8,233 nt of DNA from Schlesneria sp. (GTDB taxonomy: Bacteria; Planctomycetota; Planctomycetia; Planctomycetales; Planctomycetaceae): positions 1 to 8,233 of the forward strand of contig JANXOO010000593.1 in NCBI GenBank assembly GCA_025353525.1. Reading direction: 5' to 3'. Shown in pieces: positions 1 through 7,066 of this stretch. The position numbers and the translations under genes are program-made. Numbering within the stretch: position 1 is the first letter of the stretch; each line of letters begins with the position of its first letter. The notes below the pieces were generated by a model that saw nothing but the letters and a program-made list of their open reading frames with translations, had not been told where the DNA came from and did not search any database.

Positions 1-1
1 C

Positions 2-679
2 AAAAACGACGAACTTGTCAGGGAATTGGTCGAGTTGTCGACGAAGCACGGAATTCTGACCCCCTACACCTCGTTCCTTGCTGACGAAACGATGCGACCG
101 CTATTGTCGAATGCAGAAGGATTGGATCGGGCCAGGGGCAGCCTGAAACAGCTCGATCTGTCATCGGGCGTGGGTGGTTTTGCTCAGCGATCGGATAAAC
201 GGAGATTTCAGTCGGTTCAAAACCTTGACCAGCAATCGAGCCAAATGAGTTCCGGTGGGTTGGCGGGAAGCCGTGGCCTTTCGCTGCATGGAAAACGCGA
301 TGTACGACTGAATAAAACTGCGGGGCCGGCGACTGCGCCGGCTGCTGCACCGATCAGTGGGCCAGCAGGCACGAATTCGTTTATGGACATCGAGACTGAC
401 CAGCTTGTTTCCGTCGATTCCGTAAGGCAGAACGGGAATCAGGCGGTGTATGCACGAAGTCAGCCCGGTAAAAAGGAACGAATTTTGGTAACTCCTGAAA
501 CGGCAGACCTCGATCTTGAACGTGATAAGGACAAAATCGAGATCGTGGAACGATACAGCGATTCCTATTTCGCGCTGGTTGGGGCAAATAGTGCGACCGA
601 AAACCAGATCCTCAGCCAGCAACGAGACGGTGAAGAATTGCTGATCCGATTGCGCGGGAAGAATATTCTGGTGAAATAG
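2..679 (+). CDS. VIT/VWA-domain protein, C-terminal part (5' end outside the window)
   Basis: The reading frame is open from base 2 to a TAG at 677-679, giving 225 residues with no start of its own; the TTG at 26 is internal. The first ~29 residues contain LVELSTKHGILTPYTSFLAD, the hallmark segment that follows the VWA domain in VIT/VWA proteins ('Ca-activated chloride channel', 'inter-alpha-trypsin inhibitor-like'). A low-complexity linker follows (about residues 30-130, with SGG and an AAAP-type stretch). The tail then has a conserved-looking block (about 135-225) with VRQNGNQAVYAR, ERYSDSYFAL and a final LLIRLRGKNILVK. This matches the family pattern 'Vr.iGnktFy ... fSDaYFaL ... G..yli'. 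The MIDAS motif would lie upstream and cannot be seen. Such proteins are usually exported and thought to bind ligands through VWA, but the target is unknown. The family call is from recalled motifs; the function is not established. Confidence 0.8.
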   Translation, partial: KNDELVRELVELSTKHGILTPYTSFLADETMRPLLSNAEGLDRARGSLKQLDLSSGVGGFAQRSDKRRFQSVQNLDQQSSQMSSGGLAGSRGLSLHGKRDVRLNKTAGPATAPAAAPISGPAGTNSFMDIETDQLVSVDSVRQNGNQAVYARSQPGKKERILVTPETADLDLERDKDKIEIVERYSDSYFALVGANSATENQILSQQRDGEELLIRLRGKNILVK

Positions 680-1045
680 ACGCTCGACGCGGGCGGATTT
701 TTCTGACATGAACCGATTGCCGGCTCTCTACTGTCGTTCGCGAAGTTTCTCGATTCCGCGTTGCGGGTGATGCCCGCGCCGGGTGTACCTGACTTTAATT
801 GAGCCAGGTATGATCGGAGCGTCCGGCGACTCGTGGGTATCGGGGAGGGCAAACATGATCGAGCCGATGAAAGCTTTCGTGCGACCGCGAGTCATTTTAC
901 CGAACGGTGCTGACTCGGTGTTGCTTGAAGATCGAGGAGTGTGTCTGGATACCCATCGAGCAGCCCACTTGTAGTGCATTCCAGATGAGGTGAACGCCAC
1001 ATATTGCCGGAAATATCGCGTTTTTTGAGTTGTCGGGACAGACTC
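680..1045. other. Gene-free convergent intergenic spacer with small hairpins
   Basis: These 366 bases lie between the ends of two convergent genes. A GC hairpin sits at 763-777 (GCGGG, loop TGATG, CCCGC). A second imperfect one is at 787-809 (ACCTG...CAGGT arms around an AT-rich loop). A weak AT-rich inverted repeat at 1001-1016 (ATATT...AATAT) is followed four bases later by six T at 1021-1026, which could end transcription on the plus strand; a T5 run at 698-702 has no good stem before it. Open frames on both strands (plus 783-974 starting GTG, minus 728-1000 starting GTG) lack a Shine-Dalgarno and any motif I recognise, so I do not call them genes. The spacer could hold terminators, a decayed gene or a dispersed repeat. 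Confidence 0.5.
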
Positions 1046-2011
1046 CTAGCGGTTGTCTTGATCACAATCGGAGCATTCAACGGCCGCTTCGATCTGTTGA
1101 GTCAGGTTCATTCGTTGAATTCGTCCGGAACGGGCGGGGCCGCATGAGGGACAATTGAAAAATTTTGCAATATCCCAAACGTCCATGAATACGCGGGTCG
1201 ATGGGCTGACGCGGCGAACAAATTCGAGCCCGTGTTCCAAAACCCGTTCCATGCTGCGAATCGTGGGGCTGGAAAACTGCATACGCTCGGACAACGTCTC
1301 CATCACCCCGTTTCCGGATCGTACGGGGATCACGCTGACGCACTGGACACCGACGTCGATAGCATGGTGCAACGAACGAAGCGCCCATTCGATTCCCTCG
1401 CCTTCGTTCAATCCCGGTGGCTTCAGCAGCAAGAACGTTCGGACTTCGATCTTGTGGCCCACCAAAAACCGGACGGCGGCGTCGAAGTCGTCGACTGTCA
1501 TTCGTTTGTTCAGTCCCGACAGAACCGTTGGATGGATTGTTTCCAGGCCAATGGCGACTTCGAGTTTTGTTTCGATTTGATCTCGAAAGCGAACGCAGCG
1601 TTCATCGGTCAGACGCGGATGATTCTCGACAATCACAGTCTCGAACTGACGAACCTGCTGGGCGATGGCGGCATGGTCTTCGACGGGAATCGCCTGTGCG
1701 TCAAAGAAATTGCCTGCATTGTACAGCTTGATGTGTTTCGCGGGTGGCAATCGCTTGATGGCATAGTCAATTTGTGCCGGGATGGCACCGACCGGGACTC
1801 GCTCATCCAGTGTGTTTTTCCACAGGTCGCACATTGTGCAGCGAAACGGGCATTCACGATTTGTGAGGAAGATCGTCATGACATCGTCGACGGAACCGGC
1901 CGCAGATCGTTCCGGTTCGACCAGGAACGCGTACGGCTTCCACGGATCAAGCCGGTTCTTTGCAGGCCGACTTGCAAGGACATCCGCATCTGAAATGACA
2001 GGCCAATCCAT
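1046..2011 (-). CDS. Radical SAM protein, archaeosine-synthase-like (RaSEA/TIGR01210-type)
   Basis: This 321-residue protein should bind a [4Fe-4S] cluster and S-adenosylmethionine. The cluster motif is CPFRCTMCDLW (C54, C58, C61, CX3CX2C). The following blocks KLYNAGNFFD, VIVENHPRLTDERC, LEVAIGLETIHPTVL and RTFLLLKPPGLNE match in order the pattern I recall for the RaSEA/TIGR01210 group, whose archaeal members help turn a lysine-modified preQ0 base in tRNA into archaeosine. Two CxxC pairs at the C terminus (287/290 and 313/316) look like a zinc knuckle. I chose the ATG at 2011 because the family-like sequence starts there; a TTG at 2041 would add 10 residues, and a stop lies in frame just upstream of that. 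Neither start has a clear Shine-Dalgarno. The gene is divergent from lnt (217-bp gap) and convergent with the VWA gene. Bacteria are not known to make archaeosine in tRNA, so the substrate is open. Radical SAM membership is firm, the subgroup moderate. Confidence 0.9.
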   Translation of the reverse strand: MDWPVISDADVLASRPAKNRLDPWKPYAFLVEPERSAAGSVDDVMTIFLTNRECPFRCTMCDLWKNTLDERVPVGAIPAQIDYAIKRLPPAKHIKLYNAGNFFDAQAIPVEDHAAIAQQVRQFETVIVENHPRLTDERCVRFRDQIETKLEVAIGLETIHPTVLSGLNKRMTVDDFDAAVRFLVGHKIEVRTFLLLKPPGLNEGEGIEWALRSLHHAIDVGVQCVSVIPVRSGNGVMETLSERMQFSSPTIRSMERVLEHGLEFVRRVSPSTRVFMDVWDIAKFFNCPSCGPARSGRIQRMNLTQQIEAAVECSDCDQDNR

Positions 2012-2086
2012 TCGGTTGATCGTCCAAAAGCAATTTGCCAAGTCTCGTATGTGCCTCTGGCCAGGTCAAACCTCGCGAACATCGGC

Positions 2087-2115
2087 TTCCCACAAATCGG
2101 GTGTTGGATTATACA
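2087..2115 (+). promoter_or_regulatory. Possible sigma70-like promoter for lnt
   Basis: TTCCCA (2087-2092) and TATACA (2110-2115) are separated by 17 bases in the divergent gap upstream of lnt. The -10-like box matches the consensus at five of six bases and the -35-like box at four of six. A start near 2122 would leave a leader of about 107 bases. Such matches are common by chance and planctomycete promoters are poorly defined, so this is only a candidate. Confidence 0.2.
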
Positions 2116-2216
2116 TCCTCCGGTCAGAAATGATGCTCTTGCCAGAAACTGCCACGTCGGAACGTCAAACCGATAGTCGTCACGCTGAACAGGAAATTCA
2201 GACGCCAATACCACAA

Positions 2217-2222
2217 AGGGAG
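2217..2222 (+). promoter_or_regulatory. Ribosome binding site fixing the lnt start
   Basis: AGGGAG lies six bases before the ATG at 2229, and a second GGAG abuts that ATG. This supports 2229 over the many upstream in-frame codons, which run antisense through the radical SAM gene. Confidence 0.7.
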
Positions 2223-2228
2223 TCGGAG

Positions 2229-4067
2229 ATGACTTCGGTCACCATGCAAGAAAGCCGCCATAAAGTGGATCGGTCGGTCCGCGACATCATCGCTTCAGCG
2301 CGAACAGTTCGACAGCAGGCGAAATCTCGCGTCGGTGTTCGCGGGGCGATGGGAATGTCGCTTTTGTCGGGGTTGTTGATGTGGCTTTGCTTCACTCCGG
2401 TGAATATCAGCCCACTCGCATGGATCGCTCCGCTCCCCCTGTTGCTGCTCGTGCGGATTGAAGAACGAACGCACTGGATGTACCGCGCCATTTTTTTGGG
2501 AAGCGCACTCAGTCATCTGGCGATGCTGCAATGGATGCGACTTGGCGACCCCACGATGTACATCGCATGGGGCGCACTTTCGATTTACCTCGCCTTCTAC
2601 TCGATCGCATTCGTTGCGATCTCGAGAATCGCGGTTCATCGTTGGTCGCTACCTCTGGCCGCTGTTGGTCCGGTCGTTTGGACGGGCCTCGAGTATTTGC
2701 AGACGAATCTGCTGACTGGCTTCGGCTGGTATTTGCTCGGCCACTCGCAATATCGCTGGCTGGAAATGATTCAAATCAGTGATATCTTCGGAGCGTACGG
2801 GGTCAGTTTCGTGGTGGTGACGTGTGCATCGGCGCTGACATTACTCCTTCCACATGACTGGCTGATCCGTATGCGGCTTGTACTCGCTTCGACCGGCCCG
2901 ATCACAGCGTCGGGTTTGACGCTGTCGCAACTTGTGCAGGTTTCCGTCGCGTTTTGTGTTTTCGCAAGCACACTGGGTTATGGCTATGTGCGCAGGTCTC
3001 AGGCCGACTTCAAACCGGGTCCGCGCGTCGCATTGATTCAGGGGAATTTTACGGCCTCGCTGCGCGAAGAATCGGCCACGCAAGAAGAAATCTATCTGAC
3101 TCATTTGCGATTGAATTCGCTTGCAGTAAGAGAACGGCCCCAGTTCATCGTTTGGCCGGAAGCGATGTTCCCATGGCCTTTGATGAAGGCGGCGAACGAT
3201 TTGAGCGATCAGGAACTGCGAGAATTGATCCCGTCGATCAATCCGGGGATGTGGCATGACGACACCGTTCGTTCGGTATTGGCGGAAGAGAGTCAGCGTT
3301 CGGGGGCCGCTCTGATTTTTGGTGTGCATGCTGCCGAGGCCGAGCGGAAAAGCGTGCGGCAGCACAATTCGGCCGTATTCGTCAGACCGGACGTGGGAGT
3401 CGCCGGACGCTATGACAAAATGCATCTCGTGCCGTTTGGCGAGTACATCCCGTTGGCGAACGTGATCCCGCTAATGAAGTCTTTTTCGCCGTACAATGAA
3501 ACGAGCGGACTGGTCGCCGGGACAAAAGCTGCCGTATTCGAATTCGGTGGATTTCGGTTGGCACCAGTCATTTGTTTCGAAGACACCGTTCCACAACTGG
3601 TACGCAACGTCGTCGCAGCCGGTTCTGATTCGGATCGCGGAAAGCCGATTGATGTTCTGGTCAACCTTTCTAACGATGGGTGGTTCCACGGATCGAGCGA
3701 ACTGGACCAGCACCTGATTACAGCGGCGTTTCGCGCGGTTGAATGTCGAACCCCGCTGGTACGTGCGGTCAACACAGGGATCTCGGCAGTGATTGACGGT
3801 GACGGAGCGATCCTGGAACCGGAAATCTTCATCGATGGTGATGTGAAAAAGAACCCGAACCGACCCGTTCGCAAGTCGGCACGAGACAAAACGACGGGGG
3901 CATGGCACAAGCAGCTCAATGCAGCTCTTGTTCATACCGTGCCTCTCGATGGTCGTCGCAGCCTGTATGTCGCGTATGGAGACTGGTTCGCAATGGCTTG
4001 CACGACTGCCACCCTGTTCGTGGCCTTGTCGGTCTTCCTTCCGAAAAAGCCAATGACTGCATCTTGA
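2229..4067 (+). CDS. lnt: Apolipoprotein N-acyltransferase
   Basis: Lnt is an inner-membrane enzyme that moves an acyl chain from a phospholipid to the N-terminal cysteine of apolipoproteins, the last step of lipoprotein maturation. The 612-residue product has a polar N-terminal stretch (1-39), several membrane segments from about 40 to 255 (including FTPVNISPLAWIAPLPLLLL), then a nitrilase-like CN-hydrolase domain from about 265. The full triad is visible: E311 in VWPEAMFP, K397 in YDKMHLVPFGEYIPL, and C449 in APVICFED. The family block NLSNDGWF...Q...RAVNTGISAVI follows. A last hydrophobic helix (about 588-607) anchors the C terminus. The protein is longer than E. coli Lnt (512 residues). 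The E-K distance is 86 residues against 68 in E. coli, while K-C is 52 in both, so about 18 residues are inserted near the active-site arm. The start is set by a Shine-Dalgarno at 2217-2222. The gene stands alone on its strand. Confidence 0.96.
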   Translation: MTSVTMQESRHKVDRSVRDIIASARTVRQQAKSRVGVRGAMGMSLLSGLLMWLCFTPVNISPLAWIAPLPLLLLVRIEERTHWMYRAIFLGSALSHLAMLQWMRLGDPTMYIAWGALSIYLAFYSIAFVAISRIAVHRWSLPLAAVGPVVWTGLEYLQTNLLTGFGWYLLGHSQYRWLEMIQISDIFGAYGVSFVVVTCASALTLLLPHDWLIRMRLVLASTGPITASGLTLSQLVQVSVAFCVFASTLGYGYVRRSQADFKPGPRVALIQGNFTASLREESATQEEIYLTHLRLNSLAVRERPQFIVWPEAMFPWPLMKAANDLSDQELRELIPSINPGMWHDDTVRSVLAEESQRSGAALIFGVHAAEAERKSVRQHNSAVFVRPDVGVAGRYDKMHLVPFGEYIPLANVIPLMKSFSPYNETSGLVAGTKAAVFEFGGFRLAPVICFEDTVPQLVRNVVAAGSDSDRGKPIDVLVNLSNDGWFHGSSELDQHLITAAFRAVECRTPLVRAVNTGISAVIDGDGAILEPEIFIDGDVKKNPNRPVRKSARDKTTGAWHKQLNAALVHTVPLDGRRSLYVAYGDWFAMACTTATLFVALSVFLPKKPMTAS

Positions 4068-4097
4068 AAAGACCGTGACCGCATCTTGAAAAGAAAA
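4054..4097 (+). repeat. 22-bp tandem duplication across the lnt stop codon
   Basis: Copy one (4054-4075) and copy two (4076-4097) agree at 18 of 22 positions. The shared core is GCATCTTGAAAAGA at 4059 and 4081. Copy one holds the last lnt codons and the TGA stop (4065-4067); copy two lies wholly in the 3' untranslated region. GCATC recurs once more at 4103, exactly one further period on, but the rest of that unit (4098-4119) agrees at only about half its bases, so a third decayed copy is doubtful. Confidence 0.8.
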
Positions 4098-4259
4098 CAG
4101 CTGCATCAGGGCCAGGTTGTCGCCGGGCAGCGATTGGTTCAAGCCAGCGCGTTTGCACGACTGACCGACGAAAGACTTCCAGCGTCGATGTCTCGGGCGA
4201 TAGATCAACGAGTGTGGCGACCGTTCAAACGGTGCGGCAACGTCGCGAACTGAAGATTG

Positions 4260-5384
4260 TCACGTCGCCACGTTGACGAATACCTTCAGTGCATCCTTGT
4301 CTTCGACAAGCAACCGCATCATCTCGCCAAAGTTGTCGAGTCCTTCGACAGGGTTTGTCAGAATGCGTTCGGTCACGCCCGGATAAGTTAGTTCTCCCAG
4401 CGACAACGCGGCAATTCCCTGCTCGAAGTGGTTGCGATTCCCATTGACACTGGACACCAGCAGTTTGTTGCCAAGAACCCATTCAATGTTGATTTTGGCG
4501 GCGTCCACGGTGACTTCGTGTTTGCCTCCTGTAATGCTGGTCCAGACGAGTGCGCCGTTGTGAGCCAGAACTTCCATCGATCGGAAACAAACCTCGGCGT
4601 TTCCGGTCGCTTCAAAAATCAGATCGGGTTTACCAACTTGCTTTGCCAGTTCGTGGACGGAAGTCTGCTTCGTGCTGACATAGGTCGCACCGTACGCCTC
4701 GGCAATTTCCTGCTTGCGGTGAGGGCCCGGTCGGGTCGCCAGAGTGTAGACATCCAGGCCACGCAGTTTGAGCATCATCGTGGCTAAAAGTCCGATCTGG
4801 CCTGCTCCCATTACGAAGGCTCGCCTGGGCTTCCAGACTTGCAGTCGCTGCTGGGCCAGAAACGCCTGATCGAGTGCTTTGGCACAAACACTGGCCGGCT
4901 CTGACAGGACGCCCAGGTGCTTCAGTTTCACAGGGACTTTGACCATGAATTCTGCATCATCGACGAATGACTCCGAGAGATACCCGTGGCAGAGGTTAAT
5001 CCCTCGTTCGTAGTAGGTTTCTTCGCTCGTAATATCGTTACGTCCGATGGCATCGAATAATGATCCGCCGGGTCGACGTACCGTACACGAGACGTAGTCA
5101 CCCGGCTTCAACTCGGTCACTTTGTCGCCGACTTCGAGCACCTGCCCGAAACTTTCGTGTCCAATCACAAGGTGTTCGCCCCCTGGCGGCGCGTTTCCGT
5201 ACAAGGCATCGTTAATTTCGCGATCAGTGGCATCGACGCCGATTTGCAGCGTTCGCACGAGGACGGCCCGGCCTGCAGGAATCTTGCAAACGTGCGGATG
5301 CGGCTGGTCGCCCAACCTGGGAGCGGGAATTTCCCTCAGGTGAACGCTATTCGGTTTTCCGGGCAGTACGGCAATGGCTTTCAT
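4260..5384 (-). CDS. Zinc-dependent medium-chain dehydrogenase, glucose 1-dehydrogenase type
   Basis: The 374-residue protein is a cytoplasmic NAD(P)-dependent medium-chain dehydrogenase most like archaeal glucose 1-dehydrogenases, which oxidise glucose (or a related aldose) to the lactone. The N-terminal zinc domain has GVDATDREI (D51), GHES (H76, E77) and SEP (E162). The nucleotide-binding domain has the Rossmann motif GAGQIG (193-198) followed by a strand ending TRPGPHRK, whose Arg residues could favour [12 protein letters not shown] and [15 protein letters not shown] lie where the haloarchaeal enzymes have similar blocks. D51 replaces the usual catalytic-zinc Cys. This is known for the Haloferax mediterranei enzyme (Asp38, His63), with the same 25-residue spacing to His. 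The four-Cys structural zinc lobe is missing. The ATG at 5384 has no clear Shine-Dalgarno. The gene ends toward lnt and faces away from the HAD gene with a 236-bp gap. Family is firm; the sugar substrate is inferred and could be another polyol or aldose. Confidence 0.88.
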   Translation of the reverse strand: MKAIAVLPGKPNSVHLREIPAPRLGDQPHPHVCKIPAGRAVLVRTLQIGVDATDREINDALYGNAPPGGEHLVIGHESFGQVLEVGDKVTELKPGDYVSCTVRRPGGSLFDAIGRNDITSEETYYERGINLCHGYLSESFVDDAEFMVKVPVKLKHLGVLSEPASVCAKALDQAFLAQQRLQVWKPRRAFVMGAGQIGLLATMMLKLRGLDVYTLATRPGPHRKQEIAEAYGATYVSTKQTSVHELAKQVGKPDLIFEATGNAEVCFRSMEVLAHNGALVWTSITGGKHEVTVDAAKINIEWVLGNKLLVSSVNGNRNHFEQGIAALSLGELTYPGVTERILTNPVEGLDNFGEMMRLLVEDKDALKVFVNVAT

Positions 5385-5522
5385 AGCAAAATCGACCCGT
5401 CGAAAATTAAGTTAACCTTGACTGAACAGATAATGATCGGATCGGAAGTGTACCCAGCTTTCGACCGGTGTTCCAGCATCGCTACAGACATCGAAGACGG
5501 GAGGCGTCAATCGAGTCTGCCT

Positions 5523-5535
5523 CGCGAAAATCGCG
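5523..5535. repeat. Perfect short inverted repeat in the dehydrogenase/HAD divergent region
   Basis: CGCGA, AAA, TCGCG forms a perfect palindrome with 5-bp arms, 86 bases before the HAD start and 139 bases upstream of the dehydrogenase start on the other strand. Its place between divergent genes fits an operator, or a hairpin in the HAD leader. It is short enough to arise by chance. The rest of the 236-bp gap is AT-rich near 5400-5437 (with GTTAAC at 5411 and GATAAT at 5429), but I see no well-spaced promoter. Confidence 0.3.
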
Positions 5536-5608
5536 TTAAATCGGTACGCTCTGCCACGACGACTGAAAAAGGAAAGTCCGGTAGAGATTGCGTCCCGGTA
5601 ACGACAAC

Positions 5609-5613
5609 AGGAG
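5609..5613 (+). promoter_or_regulatory. Ribosome binding site selecting a TTG start for the HAD gene
   Basis: AGGAG is followed by seven bases and then TTG at 5621. No ATG or GTG lies in this frame near the N terminus, and the earlier in-frame TTG at 5588 has no such signal. This makes 5621 the best start. Confidence 0.75.
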
Positions 5614-5620
5614 ACCTCAC

Positions 5621-6481
5621 TTGAACGAAATCGGGACAAAAACGGGTCGGGAGACAGATTCCCGGTGGCCGAGCATCGAAATCCCCGCCCCGTTGGCTCT
5701 TCGACCGAACATCAGTCACGCCTTGTTCGATTTCGACGGAACAATCTCGTTGATCAGGCAAGGTTGGCCTGAGGTCATGGTGCCGATGTTTGTCGAAATG
5801 TTACCCCATCGACCGGGTGAATCGGACGCAGCCGTCCGGCAAATGGCACTCGACGACATTATGCGCCTGAACGGCAAGCAAACGATCTACCAGATGATCC
5901 AATTGGCCGACCGTATTCGCGAACGAGGCGGCGAGCCAAAAGAACCGCTGTGGTACAAGCACGAATACTTGCGCCGACTGGAAATTCAGACCCGAGAACG
6001 AACCGGGGGACTCCGCAACGGAACAATTCGCCCCGAGCAGTTCCTGGTCCACAAAGTTCGTCCGCTGCTGGAACACCTTCAAAGCCGGGGATTGACGTTG
6101 TATCTCGCGAGCGGGACGGACGAATACGCGGTGAAAGACGAAGCAAATTTGCTCGACGTGACAAAGTACTTCGGTTCGCATATCTACGGAGCACTTGATG
6201 ACTACAAACAGTTTTCCAAAAAGATGATTATCGACCGGATTCTGCGAGAGAATTCGATCGACGGATCGCGACTGATCTCGTTCGGCGATGGATATGTCGA
6301 GATTGAAAACACCAAAGAAGTGGGGGGCTTCGCTGTCGCCGTCGCCAGCGACGAAGCCCATAACGGTTCAGGACGCGTCGACGAATGGAAGCGGGAACGG
6401 CTTTTGGGCGTCAAGGCTGATATCGTGATTCCCGACTATCGGGATGCAATCGCACTCGTCGACTATGTTCTTGCCAAATAA
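5621..6481 (+). CDS. HAD-superfamily hydrolase (probable phosphatase)
   Basis: The 286-residue protein carries the haloacid dehalogenase motifs: motif I HALFDFDGT (nucleophile D37, acid D39), motif II LYLASGTDE (S164 or T166), motif III lysine in FSKKM (K200 or K201), and motif IV ISFGDGYVEIE (D223, E227). About 120 residues between motifs I and II form a helical cap of the C1 type. Members usually hydrolyse small phosphate esters through an aspartyl-phosphate with Mg2+ in the cytoplasm; the substrate cannot be read from sequence. Motif IV has Glu (E227) where GDGxxD members have Asp, and a polar tail of about 30 residues precedes motif I. TTG is used as start, supported by the AGGAG at 5609. 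The gene is divergent from the sugar-dehydrogenase-like gene and lies 156 bases before the cupin on the same strand, so sharing of a transcript with the cupin is possible. The class is certain, the function open. Confidence 0.9.
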   Translation: MNEIGTKTGRETDSRWPSIEIPAPLALRPNISHALFDFDGTISLIRQGWPEVMVPMFVEMLPHRPGESDAAVRQMALDDIMRLNGKQTIYQMIQLADRIRERGGEPKEPLWYKHEYLRRLEIQTRERTGGLRNGTIRPEQFLVHKVRPLLEHLQSRGLTLYLASGTDEYAVKDEANLLDVTKYFGSHIYGALDDYKQFSKKMIIDRILRENSIDGSRLISFGDGYVEIENTKEVGGFAVAVASDEAHNGSGRVDEWKRERLLGVKADIVIPDYRDAIALVDYVLAK

Positions 6482-6625
6482 GCGTATTCGCCAATTCATC
6501 TGACAGGCCATAACGACCGACAGTGGAAAATTTACCGGCTGAAAAACGGAGATTCACTCCAGGTCTTCCAGGTGCCTGTTCCACTTTTTCAGCGACTGAT
6601 TTTTCCTTGCCTTCCGGTCGCCCAC

Positions 6626-6630
6626 GAGGA
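6626..6630 (+). promoter_or_regulatory. Ribosome binding site fixing the cupin start
   Basis: GAGGA lies seven bases before the ATG at 6638. It favours that codon over the in-frame GTG at 6572, which would add 22 residues unlike the family. Confidence 0.65.
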
Positions 6631-6637
6631 AAACGAC

Positions 6638-7000
6638 ATGGGATTCATCAACATCGCTGACTTTGAGCCAATCGAACCGGTTCCAGGCTGTCGGATGCGG
6701 ACGCCGTTTGGCGAGCATCTGATGCTGTCGTATCTGGAGATGGATGACGGAGCCGAAGTGCCGATGCATTCGCATCCTCACGAGCAAGGTGGCATGCTCC
6801 TACAAGGAACACTCGAACTGACGATCGGTAATGAAACACGACTCTGCCAACCGGGCTCCATGTTTCTGATCCCGCCAAACGTCATGCACCGCGCCGTTGC
6901 TGTCGGCGGAAAGTGTGTTGTCATGGATGTCTTTAGCCCGGTACGCGAGGACTACGCCGAACTGACAAACCGATATATTCCGCCAGTCACAGCGAAATAA
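6638..7000 (+). CDS. Small single-domain cupin, KdgF-like
   Basis: This 120-residue protein is one cupin barrel. Motif 1 is GAEVPMHSHPHEQGGMLLQG (from G38), giving metal ligands H44 and H46 with Q50 in the usual Glu position. Motif 2 is PGSMFLIPPNVMHRAV, giving H84. The HSHPHEQ signature and the later VVMDVFSPVREDY are, from memory, typical of KdgF-type cupins, which speed the opening of unsaturated uronates during pectin and alginate breakdown. Many close relatives are only called 'cupin domain protein', so the role is a suggestion. It has no signal peptide and should be cytoplasmic. It follows the HAD gene by 156 bases on the same strand and converges on the DUF1501 gene. The gap ahead of it holds a 7-bp direct repeat (TCCAGGT at 6558 and 6567) of no clear meaning. 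The cupin fold is firm; the KdgF link is moderate. Confidence 0.88.
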   Translation: MGFINIADFEPIEPVPGCRMRTPFGEHLMLSYLEMDDGAEVPMHSHPHEQGGMLLQGTLELTIGNETRLCQPGSMFLIPPNVMHRAVAVGGKCVVMDVFSPVREDYAELTNRYIPPVTAK

Positions 7001-7066
7001 CTCCGGCGGCCTACGCCAGGTTGTAACCATTCACGGACAATACAGAAGGACAGCCCATTTTTGGGG

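Noticed and set aside
698..702. T5 run after the VWA stop codon as an intrinsic terminator
   Set aside because: Only a 3-bp stem can be drawn in front of it.
728..1000. Minus-strand open frame of 90 codons and plus-strand frame at 783-974 as small genes
   Set aside because: Both begin with GTG without a ribosome site, overlap each other and show no recognised motif. Kept only as a note in the spacer entry.
1232..1993. Long plus-strand open frame (253 codons) opposite the radical SAM gene
   Set aside because: It is the complement of a clearly conserved coding gene, and its translation shows no domain.
1782..2228. In-frame extension of lnt upstream to 1782, giving a 761-residue protein
   Set aside because: It would run antisense through the radical SAM gene, has no family-like sequence, and a good Shine-Dalgarno marks 2229.
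3471..4208. Long minus-strand open frame (245 codons) opposite lnt
   Set aside because: It overlaps the catalytic part of lnt and is best explained as a codon-bias shadow.
4220..4233. Inverted repeat ACCGT-TCAA-ACGGT as a terminator between lnt and the dehydrogenase
   Set aside because: A 5-bp stem with no T run on either strand is too weak to call.
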